26,018 nucleotides of DNA, taken from NCBI GenBank assembly GCA_934215545.1, contig CAKQAD010000019.1, forward strand, positions 1 through 26,018, written 5' to 3'. Each line of letters begins with the position of its first letter. The first letter of the stretch is position 1. Below, piece after piece: positions 10,101 to 16,430 of this stretch. The position numbers and the translations under genes are program-made. The notes beneath the pieces are model-generated. The model did not search any database. It worked only from the letters and a program-made list of their open reading frames with translations, and was not told the origin of the DNA. Source of the stretch: an uncultured Prevotella sp. (GTDB taxonomy: Bacteria > Bacteroidota > Bacteroidia > Bacteroidales > Bacteroidaceae).

Positions 10101-11890
10101 GACAGATACACGCCTGCCGTGTCGCTCTGATACTTCACGTCGAGGCGGAACTTCTCGCGCTCCACCGACGATGCCAGGTAGTACACATTCTTCATCATCA
10201 AGCCCCAGTTGCCTTGCTTTGGGTTGTTGCTGGTGTTCTTCAGCGACTTCACGAACAGTGCCTTGCTGGTGTCGGTGACGTCGCTGGCAAACTCGCCCAC
10301 CTGATAGGTGGTGCCGCCATAGGTATATTCGTAGGCTATAGCAAGCACCTGGTCGGTCTGCAGCGATGTCTTCAGCGATACATAGCCCAGCGATTGGTTG
10401 ACGGTGTATTCTGAAGAGTTGAGCAGACGTGCCTTCTCGAGCTTCTCATAGTCGCTACCGCCCACAAAGCCTGGAATAGCATCGAGCACCGACGATGTCT
10501 GGTCGATGTTGCGTGCCTCGACATATTGCGTTGTCATGGCACCATACTCGGAGTTGGCGGCGTTGCATGGCACTGGCTGCCCTGCCACGCCCCACATCTG
10601 GTTCGACACGGCCTTGTTCTCGCCGAGGTCGGTGAGTGCAATGATGTTACGGGTGTTGCTGGTGCTTCCCGACTTGTTGGTGACCCATATCTCCACACGG
10701 TTTATGCTCACTCCCGATGTAAGGTTGGGCAGTGTGCGCATGTTGTCATCGTAGCGGTCGTGGAAATATTGCGACAGGAAGAAGTGGCGGTTTTCCTCGT
10801 AGTTGGCGGCATCGATTTCGAAGGGCGTGAACTGCTTTCCACCCTTCGACGACACGCTCTTTGAGCTCGACTTCTTTTGCGAAGCCACCATCTGCAGCTT
10901 CAGCTTGCCAAACTGCAGGTCGGTGCGGAAGCCGAATAGCGACGAGGCGCCCTTCACCAGCGACGAATTGCTGGGAAACGACACATTGCCAGCCTCTATG
11001 AGCTTGACAATCTCGTCTTCCTTGCCATCATATTTCAACTTGAGGCTTTGGGCATCGAAGTCGAATGTGGCGTCGGTGTTGTAGTTGAGGTTCATATTCA
11101 CCTTGTCGCCCACCCTACCATTCATGTTGATGTTGATCTTCTCGTCGAAGTCCATCGTAGTGGTCTTGCGGTTGCGTATGGGCAGCGATGGGTTGTCGAT
11201 ATTCTTCATTGTGGCGCCAAACTTCAGTTCGGCAGAGCCCTGCGTCTTTATGCGCACGCCGCCAGGACCAAATATCTTCTCTGCCGGACCGAGGTCGAAG
11301 TGCATGTCGGTGAAGTCGAACTTCTCCTTGCCCTTTGCCTGATATATCTCGTCGTTCTTCTTACGGAAGAAGTCGCTCATCATGCGCTTCTCGCTCCACT
11401 TCATATACTCCTCGGTGGTCATCATCACCGGTGCATTGATATACGATTGGCTTATCTTCGAGCCAATGACATAGCGGTCGAGCGAGTCGTTATATTGCAC
11501 GTCTTGCTTAAGGTTGTCGGGGCGGCGCAGGTCGGCAGCACCCTGGTCGAGGTCGTCGAGGGTGATGGGTAGTGTGCGCTGTATCTTCCAGCGTGGGTGC
11601 AGCAGCGAGTCGGGAATGGTGTCGGTGGAGTGTATGGTGGGCTGCGCCTTCACCTTCATGGTGTCGGCAGTGCGGCGCGACGGCAACTTAATGGTGCGGC
11701 GCGACTGCATCATCGGAGCGGTGAGGGCATACGATGCCACTGCTGTAGCAAGAAAAGCCACAGCAGCGAGCGTTGCCGCCGATAGGCGAGGCAGCCTACC
11801 GCACAATCGTCGTAATATGTTGAATATGCTATTCAATTGTGAGTTTTGAGTTTTGAATTTTGAATTTTGAATTGTGCGCCGTGGGCGCAT
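4133..11890 (-). CDS. sprA: Type IX secretion outer-membrane translocon SprA (Sov)
   Basis: Giant outer-membrane barrel that forms the type IX secretion pore and releases cargo with C-terminal sorting domains. The ORF is 2585 aa, close to the 2,400-2,500 of Flavobacterium SprA and Porphyromonas Sov. A hydrophobic export signal lies near residues 36-58 (LSAATLAAVAFLATAVASYA). Family-like stretches include FDFTDMHFDLGPAEKIFGPG near 190, many aromatic-rich beta strands, and a C-terminus ending LSLKFSLTR. A lysine-rich, GKD-repeat insert lies near residues 1945-2005. The start is doubtful: the only upstream ATG (11890) and roughly the first 18 codons are heptamer-repeat DNA. A TTG at 11836 would give a compact signal peptide (NSIFNILRRLCGRLP...), and no ATG occurs between the two. 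ruvA upstream is a neighbour often seen in Bacteroidota. Confidence 0.93.
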   Translation of the reverse strand: MRPRRTIQNSKFKTQNSQLNSIFNILRRLCGRLPRLSAATLAAVAFLATAVASYALTAPMMQSRRTIKLPSRRTADTMKVKAQPTIHSTDTIPDSLLHPRWKIQRTLPITLDDLDQGAADLRRPDNLKQDVQYNDSLDRYVIGSKISQSYINAPVMMTTEEYMKWSEKRMMSDFFRKKNDEIYQAKGKEKFDFTDMHFDLGPAEKIFGPGGVRIKTQGSAELKFGATMKNIDNPSLPIRNRKTTTMDFDEKININMNGRVGDKVNMNLNYNTDATFDFDAQSLKLKYDGKEDEIVKLIEAGNVSFPSNSSLVKGASSLFGFRTDLQFGKLKLQMVASQKKSSSKSVSSKGGKQFTPFEIDAANYEENRHFFLSQYFHDRYDDNMRTLPNLTSGVSINRVEIWVTNKSGSTSNTRNIIALTDLGENKAVSNQMWGVAGQPVPCNAANSEYGAMTTQYVEARNIDQTSSVLDAIPGFVGGSDYEKLEKARLLNSSEYTVNQSLGYVSLKTSLQTDQVLAIAYEYTYGGTTYQVGEFASDVTDTSKALFVKSLKNTSNNPKQGNWGLMMKNVYYLASSVEREKFRLDVKYQSDTAGVYLSYLPEPQVKSQTLIKVLGADRLDNNNKAHSNGYFDFVEGYTVSNGRVFFPVAEPFGKHIYNYLVQRGVPADKALKYAYTELYDSTKTVAKQIAEKDKYMLSGQFRGTSANIIQLGSYNIPQGSVVVTAGGVTLAEGTDYSVDYSAGEVTILNQSIIDAGTAVNVSLESNTDYAQERKTMFGVNWEYDISKNFQLSGTLQHLSEQPLTNKVNMGSEPLNNTIWGLNINWKKESQWLTNMLDKLPFLHLTQPSSISFSGEFAQLIAGQSSGTQDNASYIDDFENTKNTIDVSTPTSWVISSVPSMFPESADKATLKSGFNRSRMAWYTIDPLFTRRSSSLTPGHIKSDLDQLSNHYVREVYVKELFPNRDQSSYNGATSTLNVLNLAYYPNERGPYNFNPDLAPDGTLNNPQQHWGGMMRKLDTNDFEAANIEYIEFWMLDPFIYTREQGTASDHGGDFYINLGEMSEDILRDGKKYYESGMPVDGSQSFTTTQWGKVPNQATVTYAFATSKGARALQDVGYNGLNNDEERQWESYQEFLREVQGKVNPAVWDSIWADPAGDDYHYFRGTDYDNMQASILRRYKYINNPQGNSPDSDSRTESYDTSYKSTPDVEDINQDYTLNEYEKYFQYHISVRPEDLEVGRNYIVDKRTAAQKLRNNKTETVSWYQFRIPLREYQKRVGSINDFTSMRFMRMFLTGFKHPVVLRFGTLDLVRGEWRVYQQNLDNSGSTSGKMAVSAVNIEENNDKQPVNYVLPPGITRGNDPTQPQLVENNEQALAMTVQTLGTGESKAVYKNTSLDMRQYKRLQMYVHANAMEPNTTNLQDGQLAVFIRLGSDYKSNYYEYEIPLKLTVPGQYSRYSSNDAWAVWPKENMLDIALSKLTGLKKERNKAKALGQASYNRVYSAYDSDNPKNKISIMGNPTLGEVKTMVIGVRNNAGEVKTGEVWVNELRLKEFNNSGGWAAQGNLNLQLSDLGTVNVQGRYTSAGFGGLEEGVAERSTDNYSNYTVTTSVELGKFFPEKAKVSVPLYYSVTKEKTSPKYNPLDSDMELKDALDATGSKHERDSIESIAVTKVTQTNFSLSNVRVGIQNKRHPMPYDPANFSLSYSHSHSYTTGETTVYEKEDNWRGAFAYTWSPVYKPYEPFKKLRSRSKWLDLPKRIGLNWLPQNVAFNSEITRSYYELQERDMESTENQNLPLTFSSQFLWNRDFSIRWDLTKNLHMNFQSATNAEIEQPYTPINKDLYPDSYSAWKDSVWTSIKHMGTPLKYNQNFQASYKLPLNLLPVFDWVNADASYNATYSWMRGTDLEDGTALGNTIANNRQLNVNGQFNMEKLYNHVPFLKKANDRFRRDNSAANKRKADEARRKRAEQKRKAKEAAKAKDKDGKDGKDGKDGKGKTPADKNATGDAKQLAMLRNQLPKNKKAYEREVTLMPDTTIFVSHNKQTKRIIVTAKTADGKAFELKYRRTDNNTIRILNKVDSATNIKVSVVARKPLEELAWYRWAQSAARFLMMVRNVNVSYRNQYSMSLPGFKPMIGNVFGQGSGNGPLSPGLDFAFGFIGDSYIEKARDNGWLLMNDSLATPATTSRTEDLQIRATLEPVRNLKIDLNASRTVTTSRSVQYMYQGNPTTQSGTFTMTTMSLRSAFEGSGNADNGYHSASFERFCNSLESYRQRVQAQYAGAVYPAGSPLAGQTFDAANGGVNKYSSDVMVPAFLAAYTNMGGGSLSIFPSLAHLLPNWTIKYSGLSKLPWFRDVFKSVNINHSYKSIYAVGSYSSYSTYMEYMNGLGFINDATTDMPVPNSMFNVSTVSINESFSPLLGIDFTLNNNMTIKAEYRQTRVLSLSMTSVQVNESSSHDWVIGTGYTINNLNIFGSGNKHRRVKQKGKGKDANKSASSSSSRSINGVNNDLRLRLDLSLRKQASICRDIATMTSSASSGNTAFKLSFSADYTLSRLLTMSFYYDRQTNTPLLSSSSYPTTTQDFGLSLKFSLTR
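5924..5959 (-). repeat. 9-bp tandem repeat inside sprA (GKD tract)
   Basis: Four 9-bp units, TTTGCCGTC twice then TTTGCCATC twice, encode a run of Gly-Lys-Asp on the minus strand. They sit in a lysine- and alanine-rich segment (KADEARRKRAEQKRKAKEAA upstream) that looks like a charged, disordered or coiled insertion between barrel segments. Confidence 0.8.
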
Positions 11891-12190
11891 TTTTGAGTTT
11901 TGAATTTTGAATAAGATAGGCTGCGCCTCAGCAATTAAAGCAAGCTTTATTGCCTTCGGCTTGCACTATCTTTGAGTTTTGAGATGCAGCGGAGCTGCAA
12001 TTTTGAATTTTGAATTTTGAGTTTTGAATTATTCTCGGCTTCGCCTGCGATTTTTGAATTTTGAATTTTCGCTGTTTGCGAGTTTTGAGCTGCGAATTCA
12101 TAACTCAAAATTGATAAATTCAAAATTGCCGAAGTCAACAACTCAAAATTCAAAACTCAAAACTGCGCCCACGGCGCATCTCAAAACTCA
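11841..12190 (-). repeat. Heptamer repeat block 2 (between ruvA and sprA)
   Basis: About 350 bp of GARTTTT heptamers on the left and AAAAYTC on the right, with GC hairpins TGCGCC-CAC-GGCGCA (both orientations, near 11876-11890 and 12164-12178), GCAGC-GGA-GCTGC near 11985-11997, and GGC-TTC-GCC near 12038. The 60-nt unit is present in the opposite orientation to blocks 1 and 3. The block covers the ruvA stop codon (12188-12190), the whole ruvA-sprA gap, and the first codons of the sprA ORF as read from the ATG at 11890. Confidence 0.85.
11913..11972 (-). repeat. 60-nt hairpin unit, copy 2 (minus orientation)
   Basis: The reverse complement of this stretch is identical at all 60 positions to the copy at 17223-17282 and differs from the copy at 3992-4051 at one base. 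It lies in the 5' leader of sprA, so it would be transcribed in any ruvA-sprA message. Confidence 0.85.
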
Positions 12191-12805
12191 CTTTATTTGC
12201 TTAAGCGCCAGCTTCACCACCTGCTCCACTGGCAGCGTGGCATCGGCAGTGAGCAGCTCTGTAACCACCTTTGCCGATGGTGCTGGCGAAAATCCGAGCA
12301 TAGTGAGCGCCGCCACTGCCTCGTCGCGCACATCCGATGGCACGGTGCTGGTGGTGCCGCCACCGCTGGCAGGCAGTTGCTGGGCAATGCCCAACTGCAC
12401 AATCTTATCTTTCAGGTCTACAATTATGCGTTGCGCCGTTTTCAGCCCTATTCCCTTCACGCCTTTCAGCAGGCGCTCGTTGCCCTGCGCTATAGCCCCA
12501 GCCAGCTCTGATGGCGAGGCAGCCGACAGAATCATGCGTGCGGTGTTGGCACCCACGCCCGACACTGTTATAAGCAGGCGGTAAAGATCGCGCTCCTGAT
12601 GCGAGGCAAAGCCAAAGAGCGTGTAAGAGTCGTCACGACCACCCGCAACAAGCGATTCGTGCACAAAGAGCTTCACCTCCCCTTTGCCCTGTATGGCTTC
12701 GTAGGTGTTCAGAGAGATGCCAAGAGCATAGCCCACGCCATAGGCTTCTATAACGGCTTGCGCCGGCGTGAGCTCTGCCAATTGGCCTTTTATATAGTCT
12801 ATCAT
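12188..12805 (-). CDS. ruvA: Holliday junction branch migration protein RuvA
   Basis: RuvA tetramers bind four-way DNA junctions and load the RuvB motor for branch migration in recombinational repair. The 205 residues match the family. The N-terminal OB-fold region begins MIDYIKGQLAEL; two helix-hairpin-helix motifs are visible, VSGVGANTARMIL near 80-93 and VKGIGLKTAQRII near 116-128. A linker rich in S/G/T (about 143-158) leads to the C-terminal RuvB-binding domain (EAVAALTMLGFSPAPSAKVV). Its stop codon falls in a heptamer repeat block and sprA follows on the same strand. No consensus promoter is seen upstream on the minus strand; a perfect 12-bp palindrome AATAACGTTATT lies at 12813-12824. 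Confidence 0.95.
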   Translation of the reverse strand: MIDYIKGQLAELTPAQAVIEAYGVGYALGISLNTYEAIQGKGEVKLFVHESLVAGGRDDSYTLFGFASHQERDLYRLLITVSGVGANTARMILSAASPSELAGAIAQGNERLLKGVKGIGLKTAQRIIVDLKDKIVQLGIAQQLPASGGGTTSTVPSDVRDEAVAALTMLGFSPAPSAKVVTELLTADATLPVEQVVKLALKQIK

Positions 12806-12944
12806 CTTATAAAATAACGTTATTATATAGTATAATAAACGCCATCGACATTGTTTTATTGTATATGGCAGTGCTTTTTTAAAGCGTACAAAGAATCGTC
12901 AAGAGCATCGAAACACCATTATTCATATATTTCTTTGTTTTTCC

Positions 12945-12975
12945 TTTGCAGAATTATATATTTTGCGTATATTTG
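12945..12975 (+). promoter_or_regulatory. Full Bacteroidota promoter of the candidate small RNA
   Basis: TTTG at 12945-12948, exactly 19 nt, then TATATTTG at 12968-12975. Both elements match the Bacteroidota housekeeping consensus, making this one of the two best-matching promoters in the window. The expected start of transcription is near 12981-12983. Confidence 0.65.
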
Positions 12976-12981
12976 CCACGT

Positions 12982-13068
12982 CAGTAATGACCAGCGGGTG
13001 GTATACCTTGGGAGCAAGACCTTCTCGACACTACTCCGATAGCAGCCTTCGGGCTGCTATTTCTTTTT
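12982..13068 (+). ncRNA. Candidate small RNA of about 87 nt, family not recognised
   Basis: The stretch runs from the predicted transcription start to the end of the T run of a strong intrinsic terminator. It has no credible ORF. It does not match my recollection of SRP RNA, tmRNA, RNase P RNA, 5S RNA or a tRNA. It contains the palindrome GGTATACC and a GGAG...CTCC pairing possibility besides the terminator stem. It lies between the divergent ruvA and the lipoprotein gene at 13294. It could alternatively be a terminated leader or attenuator for the downstream genes, but 225 nt separate its terminator from the next ATG, which has its own -7 box. Confidence 0.5.
13039..13068 (+). terminator. 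Intrinsic terminator of the candidate small RNA
   Basis: ATAGCAGCC, loop TTCG, GGCTGCTAT (13039-13060), followed by TTCTTTTT. A perfect 9-bp stem with a stable tetraloop and a T run. Confidence 0.8.
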
Positions 13069-13277
13069 AAAAGGGTGCTGCTTCTATATTTAAAAGGTGC
13101 CTTTATAGAATTCTGAATGGCAGGCATCCTGGCAAGAATTGAAACCTAATAACCAATTGGGGTTAAAGCAATTGATTTTCATCGTTATTAAAGCAATCCC
13201 CCTCCCCTTCCCCTCCATTATCTCATAAAATTTATTAAAATAAAAAGGGTTCATCGCCCTGTGATAGCGGAATGTTG

Positions 13278-13285
13278 TACTTTTG
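13278..13285 (+). promoter_or_regulatory. -7 box 8 nt before the lipoprotein start
   Basis: TACTTTTG matches TAnnTTTG. Only 8 nt separate it from the ATG at 13294, so transcription would start about 0-3 nt before the coding sequence. No TTTG is seen at -33. Confidence 0.45.
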
Positions 13286-13293
13286 CCGATGCA

Positions 13294-13698
13294 ATGAAAT
13301 ATTTCTGGCTTTTAACTATTATATTAATATTGGCGTCGTGCGCCAAAACCGAAGACGAGAAGGCAGCACCCCTGCTCGAAAAAATCAACATGCTCTATAG
13401 CCAAGGAAAATATAGAGAGACTCTCGACTCTATTACTGCCTTGCGCGAACGCTACCCCATGGCAGTGGATGCCCGCAAAACCGCTCTAACAGTGTGGCAG
13501 AACGCCTCGCTAAAAATGGCGCAGGCAGATGTGGCGGCAACAGACATAATGCTGCAACAGACTATTGCCCGGCGCGACACGGCTGCAACACTACTCCACC
13601 GCAACATGCTACAGGCAAAATGCGACTCGCTGAAAGCACGCTATGAGGCCATGTGCGGAGTGGTGAGAATGATACACATCAGGCAGAAACAGAAATAG
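13294..13698 (+). CDS. Small lipoprotein of unknown function
   Basis: 134 aa from the ATG at 13294. I chose this start over the GTG at 13261 because it opens directly with a lipoprotein signal: MKYFWLLTIILILASC, lipobox LASC with the acylated Cys at residue 16. A charged linker (AKTEDEK) follows, then a helical region (LLEKINMLYSQGKYRETLDSI) resembling a single TPR-like helix pair, then an Ala/Gln-rich helix. No enzyme motif is visible. It leads a run of plus-strand genes (DUF1599 protein, DoxX-type protein, tpiA). That order is, to my recollection, common in Bacteroidales. Probably anchored to the periplasmic face of a membrane; function unknown. Confidence 0.75.
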   Translation: MKYFWLLTIILILASCAKTEDEKAAPLLEKINMLYSQGKYRETLDSITALRERYPMAVDARKTALTVWQNASLKMAQADVAATDIMLQQTIARRDTAATLLHRNMLQAKCDSLKARYEAMCGVVRMIHIRQKQK

Positions 13699-13701
13699 CT
13701 G

Positions 13702-13733
13702 TTTGGCTATATCACAATAAATTATTACTTTTG
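13702..13733 (+). promoter_or_regulatory. Promoter of the DUF1599 gene
   Basis: TTTG at 13702-13705, 20 nt, then TACTTTTG at 13726-13733. Both elements match the consensus. The box ends 8 nt before the ATG at 13742 and overlaps an upstream in-frame GTG, which therefore cannot be the start of a message made from this promoter. Confidence 0.6.
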
Positions 13734-13741
13734 TGCCGAAT

Positions 13742-14296
13742 ATGGACTTTAACAAAACAGAACGTCAGTTTGGCGAGGCGATGCAGGAGTGTCGCACGCT
13801 GTTCGAAAAGAAGCTGCACGACTATGGTGCTTCGTGGCGCATACTGCGACCTGCATCGCTCACCGACCAGCTCTTTATAAAGGCAAAGCGCATACGATCG
13901 CTCGAAACTACGGGAGAATCGCTCGTAGGCGAGGGCATATTGCCCGAATTCATAGCCCTGATAAACTATGGCATCGTGGGACTGATACAGCTGAAGCACG
14001 GATATGCCGACACGGTGGATGTGACTCCGGAGCAAGCCATGGCGATGTACGACGAGCATGCAAAGGAATGCCTGCAACTGATGTTGCGCAAAAACCACGA
14101 CTACAACGAGGCGTGGCGCGACATGCGCATAAGCAGCTACACCGACTTCATACTCACCAAAATACAAAGAGTGAAGGAAATAGAGAATTTAGGGGGCGAC
14201 ACATTGGTGTCGGAAGGTGTCGACGCCAACTATATGGATATAATAAACTATGCTTGCTTCGGTGTTATCAAGATGCATGAACAAGAGCAGGAATAG
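13742..14296 (+). CDS. DUF1599 protein with duplicated domain
   Basis: 184 aa starting at the ATG at 13742. The protein is two copies of one module. Residues about 20-85 ([49 protein letters not shown]) align with about 107-175 ([49 protein letters not shown]). The HDY...W, TD, K.(K/Q)R and INY positions recur in both. This is the DUF1599 family, which I recall being linked to nucleotide modification in phage contexts; the chromosomal Bacteroidales version has no established role that I know of. Its end overlaps the next gene by 20 nt, implying translational coupling with the DoxX-type membrane protein. Soluble, no signal peptide. Confidence 0.8.
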   Translation: MDFNKTERQFGEAMQECRTLFEKKLHDYGASWRILRPASLTDQLFIKAKRIRSLETTGESLVGEGILPEFIALINYGIVGLIQLKHGYADTVDVTPEQAMAMYDEHAKECLQLMLRKNHDYNEAWRDMRISSYTDFILTKIQRVKEIENLGGDTLVSEGVDANYMDIINYACFGVIKMHEQEQE

Positions 14297-15578
14297 GCTC
14301 ACCTTCATAGCGGTGAACATTGCGAGGCTGTGTCTGGCGCTAACCTTCATAGTGTCGGGGTGTGTGAAAGCCATCGACCCCTTGGGCACGCTATATAAGC
14401 TAAAGGACTATGCTGTGGCAATGGGATGCCAGCAATGGACTCCCGACTGGCTGCTATTGGTGGCGGCAGTAGGCCTAGCGACACTGGAATTTGGCATGGG
14501 TGTGCTGATGCTCTTTGCCATCAGGCGGCGCTTGGTGTCGAAGATGGCGGTGGCATTCATGACCATGATGACCATCGTTACTGTATGGATTTACATTGCC
14601 GACCCAGTGAAAGACTGCGGATGCTTCGGCGATGCCATAACGCTTAGCAATGGGGCCTCTCTGCTGAAGAACATTGTGCTGCTGGCGTGTGCGTTGCTGG
14701 CAGCCCGATGGCCACTGGCAATGCCACGGCTGATATCGAAAGCCAACCAGTGGCTGGTGTGCAACTATACCGTGGTGTGGGTGCTGGGCACAAGCATCTA
14801 CTGCCTGTACTACCTGCCGCTTATCGACTTCAGGCCTTACAGCATTGGAACGAACATAAAGAAATCGATGGAGATGCCTGAGGGAGCGCCCGAGCCAGAG
14901 TTTGAAACGACATTCATTCTGACAAAGGGCGGCGAGACACGCGAGTTTACCATCGACAACTATCCCGACTCTACATGGACATTCGTCGACTCGAAGACAA
15001 TACAGACAAAGGCTGGCTACGAACCGCCGATACACGACTTCAGCATTGCACGCACCAGCGATGGCTGCGACATCACCGATAGCGTGCTGACACGCAAGGG
15101 CTACACCTTCTTGCTGATATCGCCAAACCTGGCGGTGGCCGACGACAGCAACTTCGGACGCATAGACCGCATCTACGAGTATGCGCAAGAGCACGACATT
15201 CCGTTCTACTGCCTCACAGCATCGGGAACCGACGACATTGCCCGATGGCAGGATATGACGGGAGCAGAATATGACTTCTGCAACACCGACGAGACCACGC
15301 TGAAGACGATTATTCGCTCTAACCCTGGACTGCTGCTGCTGAAAGCCGGCACCATAGTAAACAAGTGGAGCCACAACGCTCTGCCAAACGCCACCGACAC
15401 AGAGATCTTGGCACAAGACCGACCAGGGACAGCAAGTAGCATGCTGATGATAGCACTGACATTCTTGGTGCCACTGGCGCTGCTGACCATTGCCGACAGG
15501 TTGTGGGCATGGACAAAATGGATTAAAAGAAAAAAACATATAACAGAATATCCAAAACTTTCAAAAACAAAAAAAGAA
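14277..15578 (+). CDS. BT_3928/DoxX-type membrane protein, in frame with tpiA (no stop codon)
   Basis: I chose the ATG at 14277 ([10 protein letters not shown]), overlapping the DUF1599 gene by 20 nt, over 14250. The first ~150 residues hold four hydrophobic segments with [12 protein letters not shown] and VKDCGCFGD. This is a DoxX/MauE-type domain, whose CGCFG cysteines suggest a redox role. One more membrane segment lies near 155-180 ([17 protein letters not shown]). A soluble region of about 230 residues follows ([27 protein letters not shown], thioredoxin-like in flavour but without a CxxC). A last membrane helix sits near 383-402 ([21 protein letters not shown]). After a lysine-rich tail ([18 protein letters not shown]) the frame runs without a stop into tpiA; the end given here is the base before the tpiA ATG. 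Function unknown. Confidence 0.75.
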
Positions 15579-16340
15579 ATGAGAAAGAAAATTGTAGCAG
15601 GCAACTGGAAAATGAACATGAACCTGCAAGATGGCGTGGCTCTCGCCAAGGAAATCAACGCAGCTCTCGTGGCTGACAAGCCTAACTGCGATGTAGTTAT
15701 TTGCACTCCTTTCATTCACCTGGCTTCTGTAGCTGCTGAGCTCGACCAGACTGTAGTGGGTCTTGGTGCTGAGAACTGCGCCGACAAGGAGAAGGGTGCT
15801 TACACTGGCGAGGTGTCGGCAGAAATGGTTAAGAGCACTGGTGCTCAATACGTAATCCTTGGCCACTCTGAACGCCGCCAGTACTATGGCGAGACAGCCG
15901 AAATTCTCAAGGAGAAGACCGACCTGGCTCTCAAGAACGGACTCAAGGTGATTTTCTGCTGCGGTGAGACTCTCGAAGAGCGCGAGGCAGAGAAGCAGAA
16001 CGAGGTTGTCAAGGCTGAACTCGAGGGTTCTGTATTCCACCTCGACGCAGAGGCTTGGAAGAACATCATCATCGCTTACGAGCCAATCTGGGCCATCGGC
16101 ACTGGCAAGACTGCCACATCTGACCAGGCAGAGGAAATGCTCGCATACATCCGCTCTATCGTAGCAGAGAAGTATGGCAACGAGGCTGCTGAGAACACTT
16201 CTATACTCTATGGTGGAAGCTGCAAGGCAAGCAACGCTCCTGAGCTCTTCTCTAAGCCTAACATCGACGGTGGACTCATCGGTGGCGCTTCACTCAAGTG
16301 CGCCGACTTCAAGGGCATCATCGACGCTTGGAAAAAGTAA
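15579..16340 (+). CDS. tpiA: Triosephosphate isomerase
   Basis: Interconverts glyceraldehyde 3-phosphate and dihydroxyacetone phosphate in glycolysis. From the ATG at 15579 it is 253 aa, the normal length. It begins [13 protein letters not shown] with the catalytic Lys in NWKMN; the catalytic His is in ILGHSERR, the catalytic Glu in [11 protein letters not shown], and the phosphate-binding loops in YGGSCKASN and [12 protein letters not shown]. Codon use is visibly more biased (GCT, CTC, AAG, AAC, ATC) than in the upstream frame, as expected for an abundant enzyme. The A-rich stretch just before the ATG is the kind of initiation region Bacteroidota favour. I infer that most TpiA starts here even though the reading frame upstream is open. 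A terminator hairpin follows. Confidence 0.95.
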   Translation: MRKKIVAGNWKMNMNLQDGVALAKEINAALVADKPNCDVVICTPFIHLASVAAELDQTVVGLGAENCADKEKGAYTGEVSAEMVKSTGAQYVILGHSERRQYYGETAEILKEKTDLALKNGLKVIFCCGETLEEREAEKQNEVVKAELEGSVFHLDAEAWKNIIIAYEPIWAIGTGKTATSDQAEEMLAYIRSIVAEKYGNEAAENTSILYGGSCKASNAPELFSKPNIDGGLIGGASLKCADFKGIIDAWKK

Positions 16341-16370
16341 TTGAAACACAACTCACAACACACTCTCTAT

Positions 16371-16418
16371 ACACTCCAGGCTCTAATAAAAGGAACCTGG
16401 AGTGTTGGAGTTTTATTT
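16371..16418 (+). terminator. Terminator after tpiA
   Basis: ACACTCCAGG (16371-16380) pairs perfectly with CCTGGAGTGT (16396-16405) over a 15-nt loop, followed by TGGAGTTTTATTT. It lies between tpiA and the SPOR gene and probably ends the tpiA message. Confidence 0.7.
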
Positions 16419-16430
16419 GAGACCTTTAGA

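Noticed and set aside
12851..13042. 63-aa ORF across the ruvA-lipoprotein gap
   Set aside because: Runs through a consensus promoter and into the small-RNA candidate; composition and lack of a start context argue against coding.
12982..13068. tRNA, tmRNA, SRP RNA or other known stable RNA
   Set aside because: No cloverleaf, no TTCGANTC T-loop, no GGAAG tetraloop motif of SRP RNA; only the promoter/terminator pair supports an RNA, so it is listed as unassigned.
13261..13293. GTG start of the lipoprotein at 13261
   Set aside because: It would place 11 residues (MIAECCTFADA) before a complete lipoprotein signal and would start upstream of the -7 box.
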